From DAITQM01 sp036832975 (lineage in GTDB: Bacteria; Pseudomonadota; Gammaproteobacteria; Xanthomonadales; Wenzhouxiangellaceae), in assembly GCA_036832975.1 (NCBI GenBank), contig DAITQM010000004.1, positions 57,687-121,686 on the forward strand: a stretch of DNA of 64,000 nucleotides, read 5' to 3'. The position numbers were made by a program, and so were the translations under genes. Of the stretch, positions 55,121 through 63,129 are shown in pieces (the stretch's first letter is position 1; every line of letters starts with the position of its first letter). Below the pieces are notes generated by a model. The model saw only the letters and a program-made list of their open reading frames with translations. It searched no databases and was not told the DNA's origin.

Positions 55121-56249
55121 CTTATACCTCGGGCTGATTTCGGGCACCAGCATGGATGCCATCGATGCCGTCGCCGCCCGCATTGACGACGACCGGCCGC
55201 AACTGACCGCCGCCCACAGCCACCCGTGGCCGGCGGCGCTGCGCCGCCGTCTGCTCGCTGCCGCGCAGGCCCCCGAGACGTTGTCGCTCAGCGCCCTGTA
55301 CGAAGTACAGCACCAGGTGACCTTATTGTTCGCCACCGCGGCGCGCACGTTGCTCTCCGGCGCCCGCCTCGAACCGGCGGCGGTCGCCGCCGTCGGCTTC
55401 CACGGTCAGACGTTGTGTCATTTCCCCGAGGCCGAACCGCCGTGGACGCTGCAACTCGGCGAACCGGCGAAACTGGCCGTCGAACTCGGCCTGCCGGTGG
55501 TCGGTGATCTGCGCAGCGCCGACCTCGCCGCCGGTGGCCAGGGAGCGCCGCTCGCCCCACTGTTGCATCGTGCTTTGTTTGCTCTGCCCGGCCGCCGACG
55601 CGGGGTGTTGAACCTCGGCGGCATCGCCAACCTCACAGTGATCGACGCCGCCGGCGCCACCATCGGTTTCGATATCGGCCCGGCGAACGCCCTGCTCGAC
55701 GCCTGGTGCCAGAAGCAGACCGGCGAGGCGTTCGACCGCGATGGCCGCCTCGCGGCCGGCGGCCGGGTGCTGCCCGAGCTGCTCGCCGCGCTGCTCGCCG
55801 AGCCGTATTTCGCCCGCCCGCCACCGAAAAGCACCGGGCGCGAAACTTACCATTTGGGCTGGCTCGCGCAGCGCGGCGGCGATCTCGAACGGTATTCGCC
55901 CGCCGATGTCCAGGCCACCTTGCTGGCGTTGACCATCGAAACCACTGCCGCCGCGGCGCGCGCCGCGGCCCTCGATGAGTTGCTGGTTTGCGGCGGTGGG
56001 GTGCACAACCCGTTGCTGATGCAAGCCCTCGGCGCGCGCCTCGCGCCCCGCCCGGTGTATTCCACCGCGCGCGCCGGGCTCGATCCCGACTGGGTCGAAG
56101 GTCTGCTGATCGCCTGGTTGGCCTGGCGACGGCTCGCCCGCCGGCCAAGCTCCACGCCGCCGATCACCGGCGCCCACGCCCCGCAAATCCTCGGCGGCCT
56201 GTGGTATCCGCCGGAGCGGGCGGCAAGAGGTCAGCCCGCTGCCGATTGA
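55107..56249 (+). CDS. anmK: anhydro-N-acetylmuramic acid kinase
   Basis: Recycles cell-wall 1,6-anhydroMurNAc by hydrolysis and phosphorylation to MurNAc-6-phosphate. It is 380 aa of the ASKHA fold with LGLISGTSMDAIDAV at the N-terminus, GFHGQTLCHFPE, GDLRSADLAAGGQGAPLAP, NLGGIANLTVID and GFDIGPANALLDAW. Two in-frame GTGs exist (55104, 55107); the second has GGAGG at a better distance. Both start and ribosome-binding site are inside the hairpin repeat. Its location beside an M23 peptidase gene fits cell-wall turnover. Confidence 0.93.
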   Translation: MNKAGLYLGLISGTSMDAIDAVAARIDDDRPQLTAAHSHPWPAALRRRLLAAAQAPETLSLSALYEVQHQVTLLFATAARTLLSGARLEPAAVAAVGFHGQTLCHFPEAEPPWTLQLGEPAKLAVELGLPVVGDLRSADLAAGGQGAPLAPLLHRALFALPGRRRGVLNLGGIANLTVIDAAGATIGFDIGPANALLDAWCQKQTGEAFDRDGRLAAGGRVLPELLAALLAEPYFARPPPKSTGRETYHLGWLAQRGGDLERYSPADVQATLLALTIETTAAAARAAALDELLVCGGGVHNPLLMQALGARLAPRPVYSTARAGLDPDWVEGLLIAWLAWRRLARRPSSTPPITGAHAPQILGGLWYPPERAARGQPAAD

Positions 56250-56357
56250 GCCCCCGCTGTTATGCCGAGCCCGCCGATCGGGTCTTTCCATAGAAGCTAT
56301 ACTACTTGGCTGCGATGACACCGCTTGTCGCTCCGCCGGCCATCAGGAAGATCCGTT

Positions 56358-57437
56358 ATGACAACAACCGTTGCCAGCTTCAAGATCGACTACCACCAAT
56401 TTCTCGACCCCGAAGGCAAACTCCTCAATCCCGAACAATCCCCAGCCATCGCCCGCGATACGCGCGAGCTGATCGAGCTTTACCGCCTGATGAACCTGGT
56501 CCGCACTTTCGACAAGAAAGCGGTGGCCCTGCAGCGCACCGGCAAACTCGGCACCTATGCCTCGTGTCTCGGCCACGAAGCGGCGCACGTCGCGATCGGT
56601 TCGGCGATGCGCCCCGAGGACTGCCTGGCGCCGATGTACCGCGAGTACGGCGCCCAGATGTACCGCGGTGTCAAGATGTCGGAAATCCTGCTGTACTGGG
56701 GCGGCGACGAGCGCGGCAACCATTTCCAACACGCGCCGCAACACGATTTTGCCTGGTGCGTGCCGATCGCCACGCAATGCCTGCACGCCGCCGGCGCGGC
56801 GTTGGCCTTCAAACTGCGCAACGAGCCGCGCGTCGCCGTCGCTGTCGTCGGCGACGGCGGCAGTTCGAAAGGCGATTTCCTCGAAGCGATCAATGCGGCC
56901 AGCGCCTTCGATCTGCCGCTGGTCCTGGTGATCGTCAACAATCAGTGGGCGATTTCGGTGCCGCGCGCGAAACAAAACAAAGCGCAAACCCTGGCGCAAA
57001 AAGCGCTCGGCGGCGGCCTGCCCGGCATCCAGGTTGACGGCAACGACCTCGTCGCCTGCTGCTGGGCAATGGAAAAAGCCATCGAACGGGCGCGCCACGG
57101 CAAAGGGGCGTCGGTGATCGAAATGCTGACCTACCGGCTCAGCGACCACACCACCGCCGACGACGCCCGCCGCTATCGCCCTGCCGCCGAAGTCGAAGAA
57201 GCCTGGAGCCGCGAACCGCTGAAGCGCCTGAACCTGTACCTGACCGCCGAAGGCGCCTGGGACGACGTCAAGGAACAGCAAATGCTCGACGAGTGCGCGA
57301 AAAAAGTCGACGCCGCGGTCGAGGAGTACCAGAACACGCCGCCGCAGCCGTTGGCCGCGATGTTCAGTTATCTGTTCAAAACGCTGCCGCACGATCTCGC
57401 GGCGCAGAAGCGCCGGGCCCTGGAGGAGTTGCAGTAA
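56358..57437 (+). CDS. pdhA: pyruvate dehydrogenase E1 component, alpha subunit
   Basis: ThDP-binding alpha chain of the heterotetrameric E1 type; it decarboxylates pyruvate. It is 359 aa. Motifs: FDKKAVALQRTGKLGTYASC, LGHEAAHVAIGSAM, the ThDP/Mg motif GDGGSSKGDFLEAINAAS...NNQ, and the phosphorylation-loop-like RLSDHTTADD. The ATG at 56358 has AGGAAG upstream. Start and stop are coupled to pdhB (TAATG). The substrate could be another 2-oxo acid, as alpha/beta E1s also serve branched-chain acids; the SDHTTADD type is commonly pyruvate. Confidence 0.9.
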   Translation: MTTTVASFKIDYHQFLDPEGKLLNPEQSPAIARDTRELIELYRLMNLVRTFDKKAVALQRTGKLGTYASCLGHEAAHVAIGSAMRPEDCLAPMYREYGAQMYRGVKMSEILLYWGGDERGNHFQHAPQHDFAWCVPIATQCLHAAGAALAFKLRNEPRVAVAVVGDGGSSKGDFLEAINAASAFDLPLVLVIVNNQWAISVPRAKQNKAQTLAQKALGGGLPGIQVDGNDLVACCWAMEKAIERARHGKGASVIEMLTYRLSDHTTADDARRYRPAAEVEEAWSREPLKRLNLYLTAEGAWDDVKEQQMLDECAKKVDAAVEEYQNTPPQPLAAMFSYLFKTLPHDLAAQKRRALEELQ

Positions 57438-58417
57438 TGGCGGAAATCACATTGGTCGAAGCCGTCACCCTGGCCCTGGCGCGGGCCATGGAGGAAGATC
57501 CCTCGGTGATCGTCCTCGGCGAAGACGTCGGCATCAACGGCGGCGTCTTCCGCGCCACCGTCGGATTGCAGGAGCGTTTCGGCGAGCAGCGCGTGATCGA
57601 TACGCCATTGGCCGAAGTGATGATCGCCGGCCTCAGCGTCGGCCTCGCGGCCCAGGGCATGAAACCGGTTGCCGAAGCCCAGTTCATGGGCTTCATCTAT
57701 CCGATGATCGATCACATCGTCTGCCACGCCGCCCGCTTAAGACACCGGACGCGCGGCCGGATGTCGTGCCCGCTGGTGCTGCGCGCCCCGTTCGGCGGCG
57801 GCATCCACGCCCCGGAACATCATTCGGAAAGCACCGAGGCGATGTTCGCCCACATCCCCGGTGTCCGCGTCGTGATTCCGTCGTCCCCGGCCCGCGCTTA
57901 CGGTCTTCTGCTGGCCGCGATCCGCGACCCCGACCCGGTGGTCTTTCTCGAACCCAAGCGCATCTACCGCTGGCAGAAAGAGGAAGTCGACGACAACGGC
58001 GAAGAGTTGCCGCTCGACGTCTGCTATGTCGTCCGCGACGGCAGCGACGTGACGCTGGTGACCTGGGGGGCGAGCATCAAGGAAACATTGGAAGCCGCCG
58101 ATCAACTCGCCGCCGAAGGCATCAGCGCCGAAGTGATCGATGTCGCGACCGTCAAACCGCTGGATACCGAGACCATCCTAGAATCGGTGGCTAAAACCGG
58201 GCGCTGCGTGATCGTCCACGAGGCGGCACGCACCGGCGGCATGGGCGCCGAGGTGGCCGCGGCGTTGGCCGATGCCGGCCTGTGGTCGCTGCACGCCCCG
58301 GTCAAACGGGTGACCGGCTACGACACCGTGATGCCGCTTTACAAAATGGAAATGAAATACATGCCCGGCACCAAGCGCGTTCTGAACGCCGTGCGCGAAG
58401 TGATGGAGGTCTCATGA
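57437..58417 (+). CDS. pdhB: pyruvate dehydrogenase E1 component, beta subunit
   Basis: Beta chain of the alpha2beta2 E1, 326 aa. Features: VIVLGEDVGINGGVFRATVGL, the ThDP-contacting TPLAEVMIAGLSVGLA, APFGGGIHAPEHHSES and the C-terminal VTGYDTVMPLYKMEM. The ATG shares a base with the pdhA stop and the stop overlaps the E2 start (ATGA), so the three proteins are made from one coupled transcript. Confidence 0.92.
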   Translation: MAEITLVEAVTLALARAMEEDPSVIVLGEDVGINGGVFRATVGLQERFGEQRVIDTPLAEVMIAGLSVGLAAQGMKPVAEAQFMGFIYPMIDHIVCHAARLRHRTRGRMSCPLVLRAPFGGGIHAPEHHSESTEAMFAHIPGVRVVIPSSPARAYGLLLAAIRDPDPVVFLEPKRIYRWQKEEVDDNGEELPLDVCYVVRDGSDVTLVTWGASIKETLEAADQLAAEGISAEVIDVATVKPLDTETILESVAKTGRCVIVHEAARTGGMGAEVAAALADAGLWSLHAPVKRVTGYDTVMPLYKMEMKYMPGTKRVLNAVREVMEVS

Positions 58418-59727
58418 AAATCTTCAACCTGCCCGATCTCGGCGAAGGTCTGCCCGACGCCGAAATCGCCGAATGGCTGGTCGCCGAAGGCGATGACATC
58501 AAGGTCGATCAACCGATGGTGTCGATGGAAACCGCCAAGGCGGTGGTCGAGGTGCCGAGCCCGTACAGCGGCAAGGTCGGCAAGCTCTACGGCAAGGCCG
58601 GCGAGGTGATCGAAGTCGGCAAGCCGCTGATCGGATTTATCATCGCCGGCGAAAGCGAGGCAGCCCCGTCCGCCGCGGCGACGCCGGAAGCCGCCCTTGA
58701 GAAAGTCCCTGAAGCGGCGGCCGAGACGGCCGGGCAGGGCGAACCGGCGGCAGCGGAAGATCGCCCCGATACCGGTACCGTCGTCGGCGTGATGGACACC
58801 GCCGGTAAAGTATTGCAACCCCAGATCAGCGACATCGGCGGCGTCAAGGTCAGCCCGGCGGTCAGGGCGCTGGCCAAAAAACTCAAGGTCGATCTCAGCC
58901 GCGTGACGCCGAGCGGCAAAAACGGAATTGTCAGCGCCAAAGACGTGCGTGAGTTCGCCGCCCATCCGCCGCCGGAAGTCGAACCCCCCGCCGTTGAACC
59001 CGAGGCCGCCGAGCCGGCCCGCACGCCCGCGCCGGTGGCCAAAGCACCGCCCGCCGAGGCCAAGCCGCAGCCTGCCGCACCGGCGCCGTCGGGCGAGTGG
59101 GAACCGCTGCGCGGCACGCGGCGGATCATGGCCCGGACGATGAGCGAAGCCCACGCCAAAATCGTCCCGACGACGCTGATGGACGACGCCGATATCCACC
59201 GCTGGAAAGACGGCCAGGACATCACCGTCCGCCTGCTCCGCGCGCTGTGGGTCGGGGCGCGCGCCGAACCCGGCCTCAACGCCTGGTTCGACGGCGAGCA
59301 GGGCGTGCGCCTGGTGCACAAGGGCATGGACGCCGGCATCGCGGTCGATACCGCGGACGGCCTGTTCGTCGCCGCGCTGCGCGGCATCCATCAGAAAAAC
59401 GCCGCCGAGCTGCGCACCGCGATCGATACGTTGCGCCGGCAGATCAAAGAACGCAGCATCCCGCCCGCCGACCTCAAGGACTACACCATCGTGCTGTCCA
59501 ATTTCGGCGTTTTCGCCGGCCGCTATGCCACACCGGTGATCACCCCGCCGTGCGTCGCGATCCTCGCCGCCGGCAAACTGCGCCACGACGTCGTGCCGGT
59601 GCTCGGTGGTTTCGAAGTGCACCGCACGATCCCGCTGTCTTTGACTTTCGACCACCGCGCCTGCACCGGCGGCGAAGCCGCCCGCTTCCTGCGCGCCCTG
59701 ATCGACGATTTGGCGCTGCCCGAATAA
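58414..59727 (+). CDS. pdhC: dihydrolipoamide acetyltransferase (E2) of the pyruvate dehydrogenase complex
   Basis: Core E2 carrying acetyl groups to CoA. The 437-aa protein has one lipoyl domain (METAKAVVEV, Lys42), a Pro/Ala linker, the E1/E3-binding domain (SPAVRALAKKLKVDLSRV), a second linker (about 190-225) and a catalytic domain. The active-site segment reads FDHRACTGG (His414) instead of the usual HxxxDG: Thr418 takes the place of the assisting Asp. SucB in the same window keeps the Asp. The complex lacks a local E3 gene, so LpdA at 7.0-8.5 kb may complete it. Confidence 0.9.
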   Translation: MKIFNLPDLGEGLPDAEIAEWLVAEGDDIKVDQPMVSMETAKAVVEVPSPYSGKVGKLYGKAGEVIEVGKPLIGFIIAGESEAAPSAAATPEAALEKVPEAAAETAGQGEPAAAEDRPDTGTVVGVMDTAGKVLQPQISDIGGVKVSPAVRALAKKLKVDLSRVTPSGKNGIVSAKDVREFAAHPPPEVEPPAVEPEAAEPARTPAPVAKAPPAEAKPQPAAPAPSGEWEPLRGTRRIMARTMSEAHAKIVPTTLMDDADIHRWKDGQDITVRLLRALWVGARAEPGLNAWFDGEQGVRLVHKGMDAGIAVDTADGLFVAALRGIHQKNAAELRTAIDTLRRQIKERSIPPADLKDYTIVLSNFGVFAGRYATPVITPPCVAILAAGKLRHDVVPVLGGFEVHRTIPLSLTFDHRACTGGEAARFLRALIDDLALPE

Positions 59728-59736
59728 CCGCAACGC

Positions 59737-59754
59737 CCGGCGGGTACCCGCCGG
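59737..59754 (+). terminator. possible terminator hairpin after the pdh operon
   Basis: Perfect palindrome CCGGCGGG-TA-CCCGCCGG, 10 bp after the E2 stop. No T-tract follows, so intrinsic termination is uncertain. Confidence 0.35.
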
Positions 59755-59857
59755 CTCAGCGATAACGATGGGGCTAGCAGCCTAGGGAACGGCGGCGCTG
59801 CGGGACGGGCAGGAGAGCCGGCAAGGCGGGGCGCCCGCTGGCCGCCCAAAGCCGCCG

Positions 59858-59866
59858 TGGTAAAAT
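59858..59866 (+). promoter_or_regulatory. extended -10 promoter of typA
   Basis: TGG-TAAAAT, an extended -10, 43 bp upstream of the typA ATG. The rest of the 182-bp gap shows no gene. Confidence 0.4.
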
Positions 59867-59909
59867 ACGTAGTTATTCTTCAGGCCGCCCGCCCGGCAGG
59901 TCATTCCCG

Positions 59910-61739
59910 ATGCCCTCCACCCTGCGTAATATCGCGATTATCGCGCACGTCGATCACGGCAAAACGACGCTGGTCGATCAACTGCTGCGCCAGTCCGGCA
60001 CCCTGGATCTCAGGGCCGAGGACGGCGAGCGGCTGATGGATACGGGGGCGTTGGAAAAAGAGCGCGGCATCACGATTCTGGCCAAGAACACGGCGATCAC
60101 CTGGCACGACGGGGCGCAGGCTTGGCGTATCAATATCGTCGATACCCCCGGCCACGCCGATTTCGGCGGCGAGGTCGAGCGCGTTTTGTCGATGGTCGAT
60201 TCGGTGCTGCTGCTGGTCGATGCGGTGGACGGCCCGATGCCGCAGACCCGTTTCGTGACGCAAAAAGCCTTCGCTCTCGGCTTCCGGCCCATCGTCGTGA
60301 TCAACAAGATCGACCGCGACGGAGCGCGGCCCGAGTGGGTGCTGAACCAGACGTTCGACCTGTTCGCGGCCCTCGGGGCGAACGACGAACAGCTCGATTT
60401 TCCGGTGCTTTACGCCTCGGCGCTGCACGGCTACGCCGGCCTGGATCCGGCGGTCCGCAGCGGCGACATGACACCGCTGTTGACCGCCATCGTCCGGCAC
60501 ACGCCGCCGCCGACGGTGGATCGGGACGGGCCGTTCCAGATGCGGATCAGCGCCCTCGATTATTCGAATTACGTCGGGCTGATCGGTATCGGCCGCATCC
60601 AGCGCGGCACGGCCCGCGGCAACATGCCGGTCACCGTGATCGACCGCAATGGCGGCCGGCGCCAGGGGCGAATCTTGCAACTGTTCGGCTTCCATGGCCT
60701 CAAGCGAACCGAAGTGGCGGCCGCCGCCGCCGGCGATATCGTCGCGCTCACCGGGCTCGATACGCTCGATATCTCCGATACGATCTGCAACCGCGAAAGG
60801 CCTGAGGCGCTGCCGCCGCTCGTCGTCGACGAACCGACGATCAGCATGATTTTCAGGGTCAACGATTCGCCGTTCGCCGGTCGCGAAGGGCGCTTTCTGA
60901 CCAGCCGCCAATTGCGCGAGCGGCTGTGGCGCGAGGCGACGCACAATGTCGCGCTGCGCGTCGAGGAAACCGCCGATGCCGAAAAGTTCAGGGTCTGCGG
61001 ACGCGGCGAACTGCACCTTTCGGTGCTGCTCGAAACGATGCGCCGCGAGGGTTACGAGCTGGCCGTGTCGCGCCCGGAAGTGGTCGTGCGGCTAAGCGAA
61101 CAAGGCGCTCAGGAACCCTGGGAAAGCCTGGTCGTCGATCTGCCCGAGGCGGCGCAGGGCAAGGTGATGGAGGCGCTCGGCGCGCGGCGCGGTGAGCTGC
61201 GCGACATGGCGAGCGACGGCAAGGGCCGGATCCGGCTCGATTATCTGATCCCGGCGCGCGGCCTGATCGGCTTCCAGAGCGAATTCCGCACCCTGACCTC
61301 GGGCGCCGGCATCATGCACCACGTCTTCGATCATTGGGGGCCACACCGCGCCGGGGCAATCGCCGCGCGCCAGAGCGGGGTGATGATCAGCAATGCCACC
61401 GGCAAGGCCCTGCCCTACGCGCTGTTCAACCTGCAAGAGCGCGGCCGGTTGTTCACGGCCCCCGGCGACGAGGTTTACGAAGGCCAGATCGTCGGCATCC
61501 ACAGCCGCGACAATGACCTGACGGTCAACCCGCTCAAAGGCAAGCAATTGACCAACGTCCGCGCCGCCGGCAAAGACGACAACGTGCTGCTCACCCCGGC
61601 GCTGCGCCTGTCACTGGAACAGGCTCTGGAATTCATCGCCGACGACGAACTGCTCGAAGTGACCCCGGTAGCGCTGCGCCTGCGCAAAAAACACCTCAAA
61701 GAGCACGAACGCCGCCGCGCCGCGCGCGAGGTCGCCTGA
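59910..61739 (+). CDS. typA: ribosome-associated GTPase TypA/BipA
   Basis: Translational GTPase involved in ribosome assembly and stress adaptation. It is 609 aa with G1 AHVDHGKTTLVDQLL, the switch segment ERGITILAKNTAI, G3 DTPGHADFGGEV and G4 NKIDR, followed by domains II, III and V, and the TypA-specific C-terminal region (RGLIGFQSEFRTLTSG; HSRDNDLTVNPLKGKQLTN). Full length, monocistronic. Confidence 0.96.
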   Translation: MPSTLRNIAIIAHVDHGKTTLVDQLLRQSGTLDLRAEDGERLMDTGALEKERGITILAKNTAITWHDGAQAWRINIVDTPGHADFGGEVERVLSMVDSVLLLVDAVDGPMPQTRFVTQKAFALGFRPIVVINKIDRDGARPEWVLNQTFDLFAALGANDEQLDFPVLYASALHGYAGLDPAVRSGDMTPLLTAIVRHTPPPTVDRDGPFQMRISALDYSNYVGLIGIGRIQRGTARGNMPVTVIDRNGGRRQGRILQLFGFHGLKRTEVAAAAAGDIVALTGLDTLDISDTICNRERPEALPPLVVDEPTISMIFRVNDSPFAGREGRFLTSRQLRERLWREATHNVALRVEETADAEKFRVCGRGELHLSVLLETMRREGYELAVSRPEVVVRLSEQGAQEPWESLVVDLPEAAQGKVMEALGARRGELRDMASDGKGRIRLDYLIPARGLIGFQSEFRTLTSGAGIMHHVFDHWGPHRAGAIAARQSGVMISNATGKALPYALFNLQERGRLFTAPGDEVYEGQIVGIHSRDNDLTVNPLKGKQLTNVRAAGKDDNVLLTPALRLSLEQALEFIADDELLEVTPVALRLRKKHLKEHERRRAAREVA

Positions 61740-61807
61740 CGATTGCACTCCAGCGCAGTGCCTCGCGCCCATCATCATTCATGCCCGGCGGCATCGGCAA
61801 GACAGGG

Positions 61808-61813
61808 TAAAAT
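61808..61813 (+). promoter_or_regulatory. -10 hexamer placed for a leaderless antiporter start
   Basis: TAAAAT ends exactly 6 nt before the ATG at 61820. There is no Shine-Dalgarno and no good -35. Confidence 0.4.
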
Positions 61814-61819
61814 CGTCAA

Positions 61820-62977
61820 ATGAGCACATCGATCCTTTATGTGCTGTTTGTGATTTTCAGCGGCGCGGCGCTGCTCGCGACGCTGGCGCTTTACGCCCGC
61901 CAGGCACTGATCCTGTCCTACGTCGTGCTCGGCGCACTGGCCGGTCCGGCAGTCACCGGCCTGATCCCGGACACCGTGCTGACTTCGCAAATCGCCGAGA
62001 TCGGCATTATCTTCCTGCTTTATCTACTCGGGCTCAATCTCTATCCGCAAAAACTGTTGCTCATGCTACGCCAGGCGCTGGCCGTCACCGGACTCAGCAG
62101 CCTGGGCGCCGCGGCCCTCGGTTATGCCGCCGGCTGGCTTTTCGGCCTGCCGGCGATCGACCGCCTGGTACTGGCCGCGGCCTTGATGTTCTCGAGCACC
62201 ATCCTCGGCCTGAAGCTGTTACCGACCACCGCCCTGCACCACCGCCACGCCGGCGAAATCATTATCTCGGTGCTGCTACTGCAAGACATTATCGCGATCG
62301 TCGTTTTGGTGGCGCTGCGCAGCGCCGGCGGCGAAGCGGCGAGCGGCTGGTTACAGGCGCTCGGCCTGCCGCTGCTGCTCGCCATCGCCTACGTCATGGG
62401 CCGTTGGGTGCTGCCGCTGCTGCTCGCCCGCTTCGATCGCCTCCATGAATACCTTTTTCTGCTCGCACTCGGCTGGTGCCTGGGGATGGCCGAAGGCGCG
62501 GTATACCTTGGCCTACCGCACGAATCCGGGGCTTTTATCGCCGGCGTCGCGCTCGCCAGCCACCCGATCAGCCGCTACATCGCCGAAAGCTTGAAACCGT
62601 TGCGCGATTTTTTTCTGGTGATTTTCTTTTTCACCCTCGGGGCCCGTTTCGAACTCGACGCCGTGCGTCAGGTGTTCGGCCCGGCGCTGGCCCTGGCCGC
62701 TATCGTGTTGATCGCCAAACCCCTGCTGTTCGATGTGTTGCTCAGGCGCTCGGGCGAAGCTCCGAAACTGAGCCGCGAGATAGGCGTCAGGCTCGGCCAG
62801 ATCAGCGAGTTCTCTTTGCTGATCGCCATCGTCGCGCTCGACGCGGCGCTGATCCAGCCCGCCACCTCGTACCTGATCCAACTGGCGACGCTGTTCGCTT
62901 TCGCTGTTTCGAGCTTGTGGATCGTGCGCTACTATCCAACCCCGATCGCCGTCGATGACAATCTCAGACGCGATTGA
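61820..62977 (+). CDS. cation:proton antiporter, CPA2 family membrane domain
   Basis: A 385-aa integral membrane protein with about twelve helices of the Kef/CPA2 type: YVVLGALAGPAVTGLIPD, IGIIFLLYLLGLNL, SSTILGLKLLP, LLQDIIAIVVLVALR and a long segment with ESGAFIAGVALASHP. The usual C-terminal TrkA-N/RCK regulatory domain is absent, so it is a transport domain alone. Ion (Na+ or K+) and role in pH or osmotic balance are inferred from the family. Confidence 0.88.
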   Translation: MSTSILYVLFVIFSGAALLATLALYARQALILSYVVLGALAGPAVTGLIPDTVLTSQIAEIGIIFLLYLLGLNLYPQKLLLMLRQALAVTGLSSLGAAALGYAAGWLFGLPAIDRLVLAAALMFSSTILGLKLLPTTALHHRHAGEIIISVLLLQDIIAIVVLVALRSAGGEAASGWLQALGLPLLLAIAYVMGRWVLPLLLARFDRLHEYLFLLALGWCLGMAEGAVYLGLPHESGAFIAGVALASHPISRYIAESLKPLRDFFLVIFFFTLGARFELDAVRQVFGPALALAAIVLIAKPLLFDVLLRRSGEAPKLSREIGVRLGQISEFSLLIAIVALDAALIQPATSYLIQLATLFAFAVSSLWIVRYYPTPIAVDDNLRRD

Positions 62978-62986
62978 TATTTAGAC

Positions 62987-63028
62987 TTAACCCAATTGTT
63001 GCATAAGCTCCCGGGATTCTCGGTCAAG
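62987..63028 (-). repeat. dispersed repeat, copy 3
   Basis: Reverse complement reads CTTGACCGAGAATCCCGGGA...CAATTGGGTTAA, nearly identical to 31638-31680. It follows the antiporter stop by 9 bp. A 20-bp perfect palindrome CCTGCCTGCC-GGCAGGCAGG is at 63058-63077. Confidence 0.7.
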
Positions 63029-63129
63029 CGGACAAGATGTGCCGCCAGCTTGGGCGACCTGCCTGCCGGCAGGCAGGGAAACCGGGCGCGTCACCTTAAG
63101 TGAATCGTTTTTTCCGGCAAATCGCGTTC

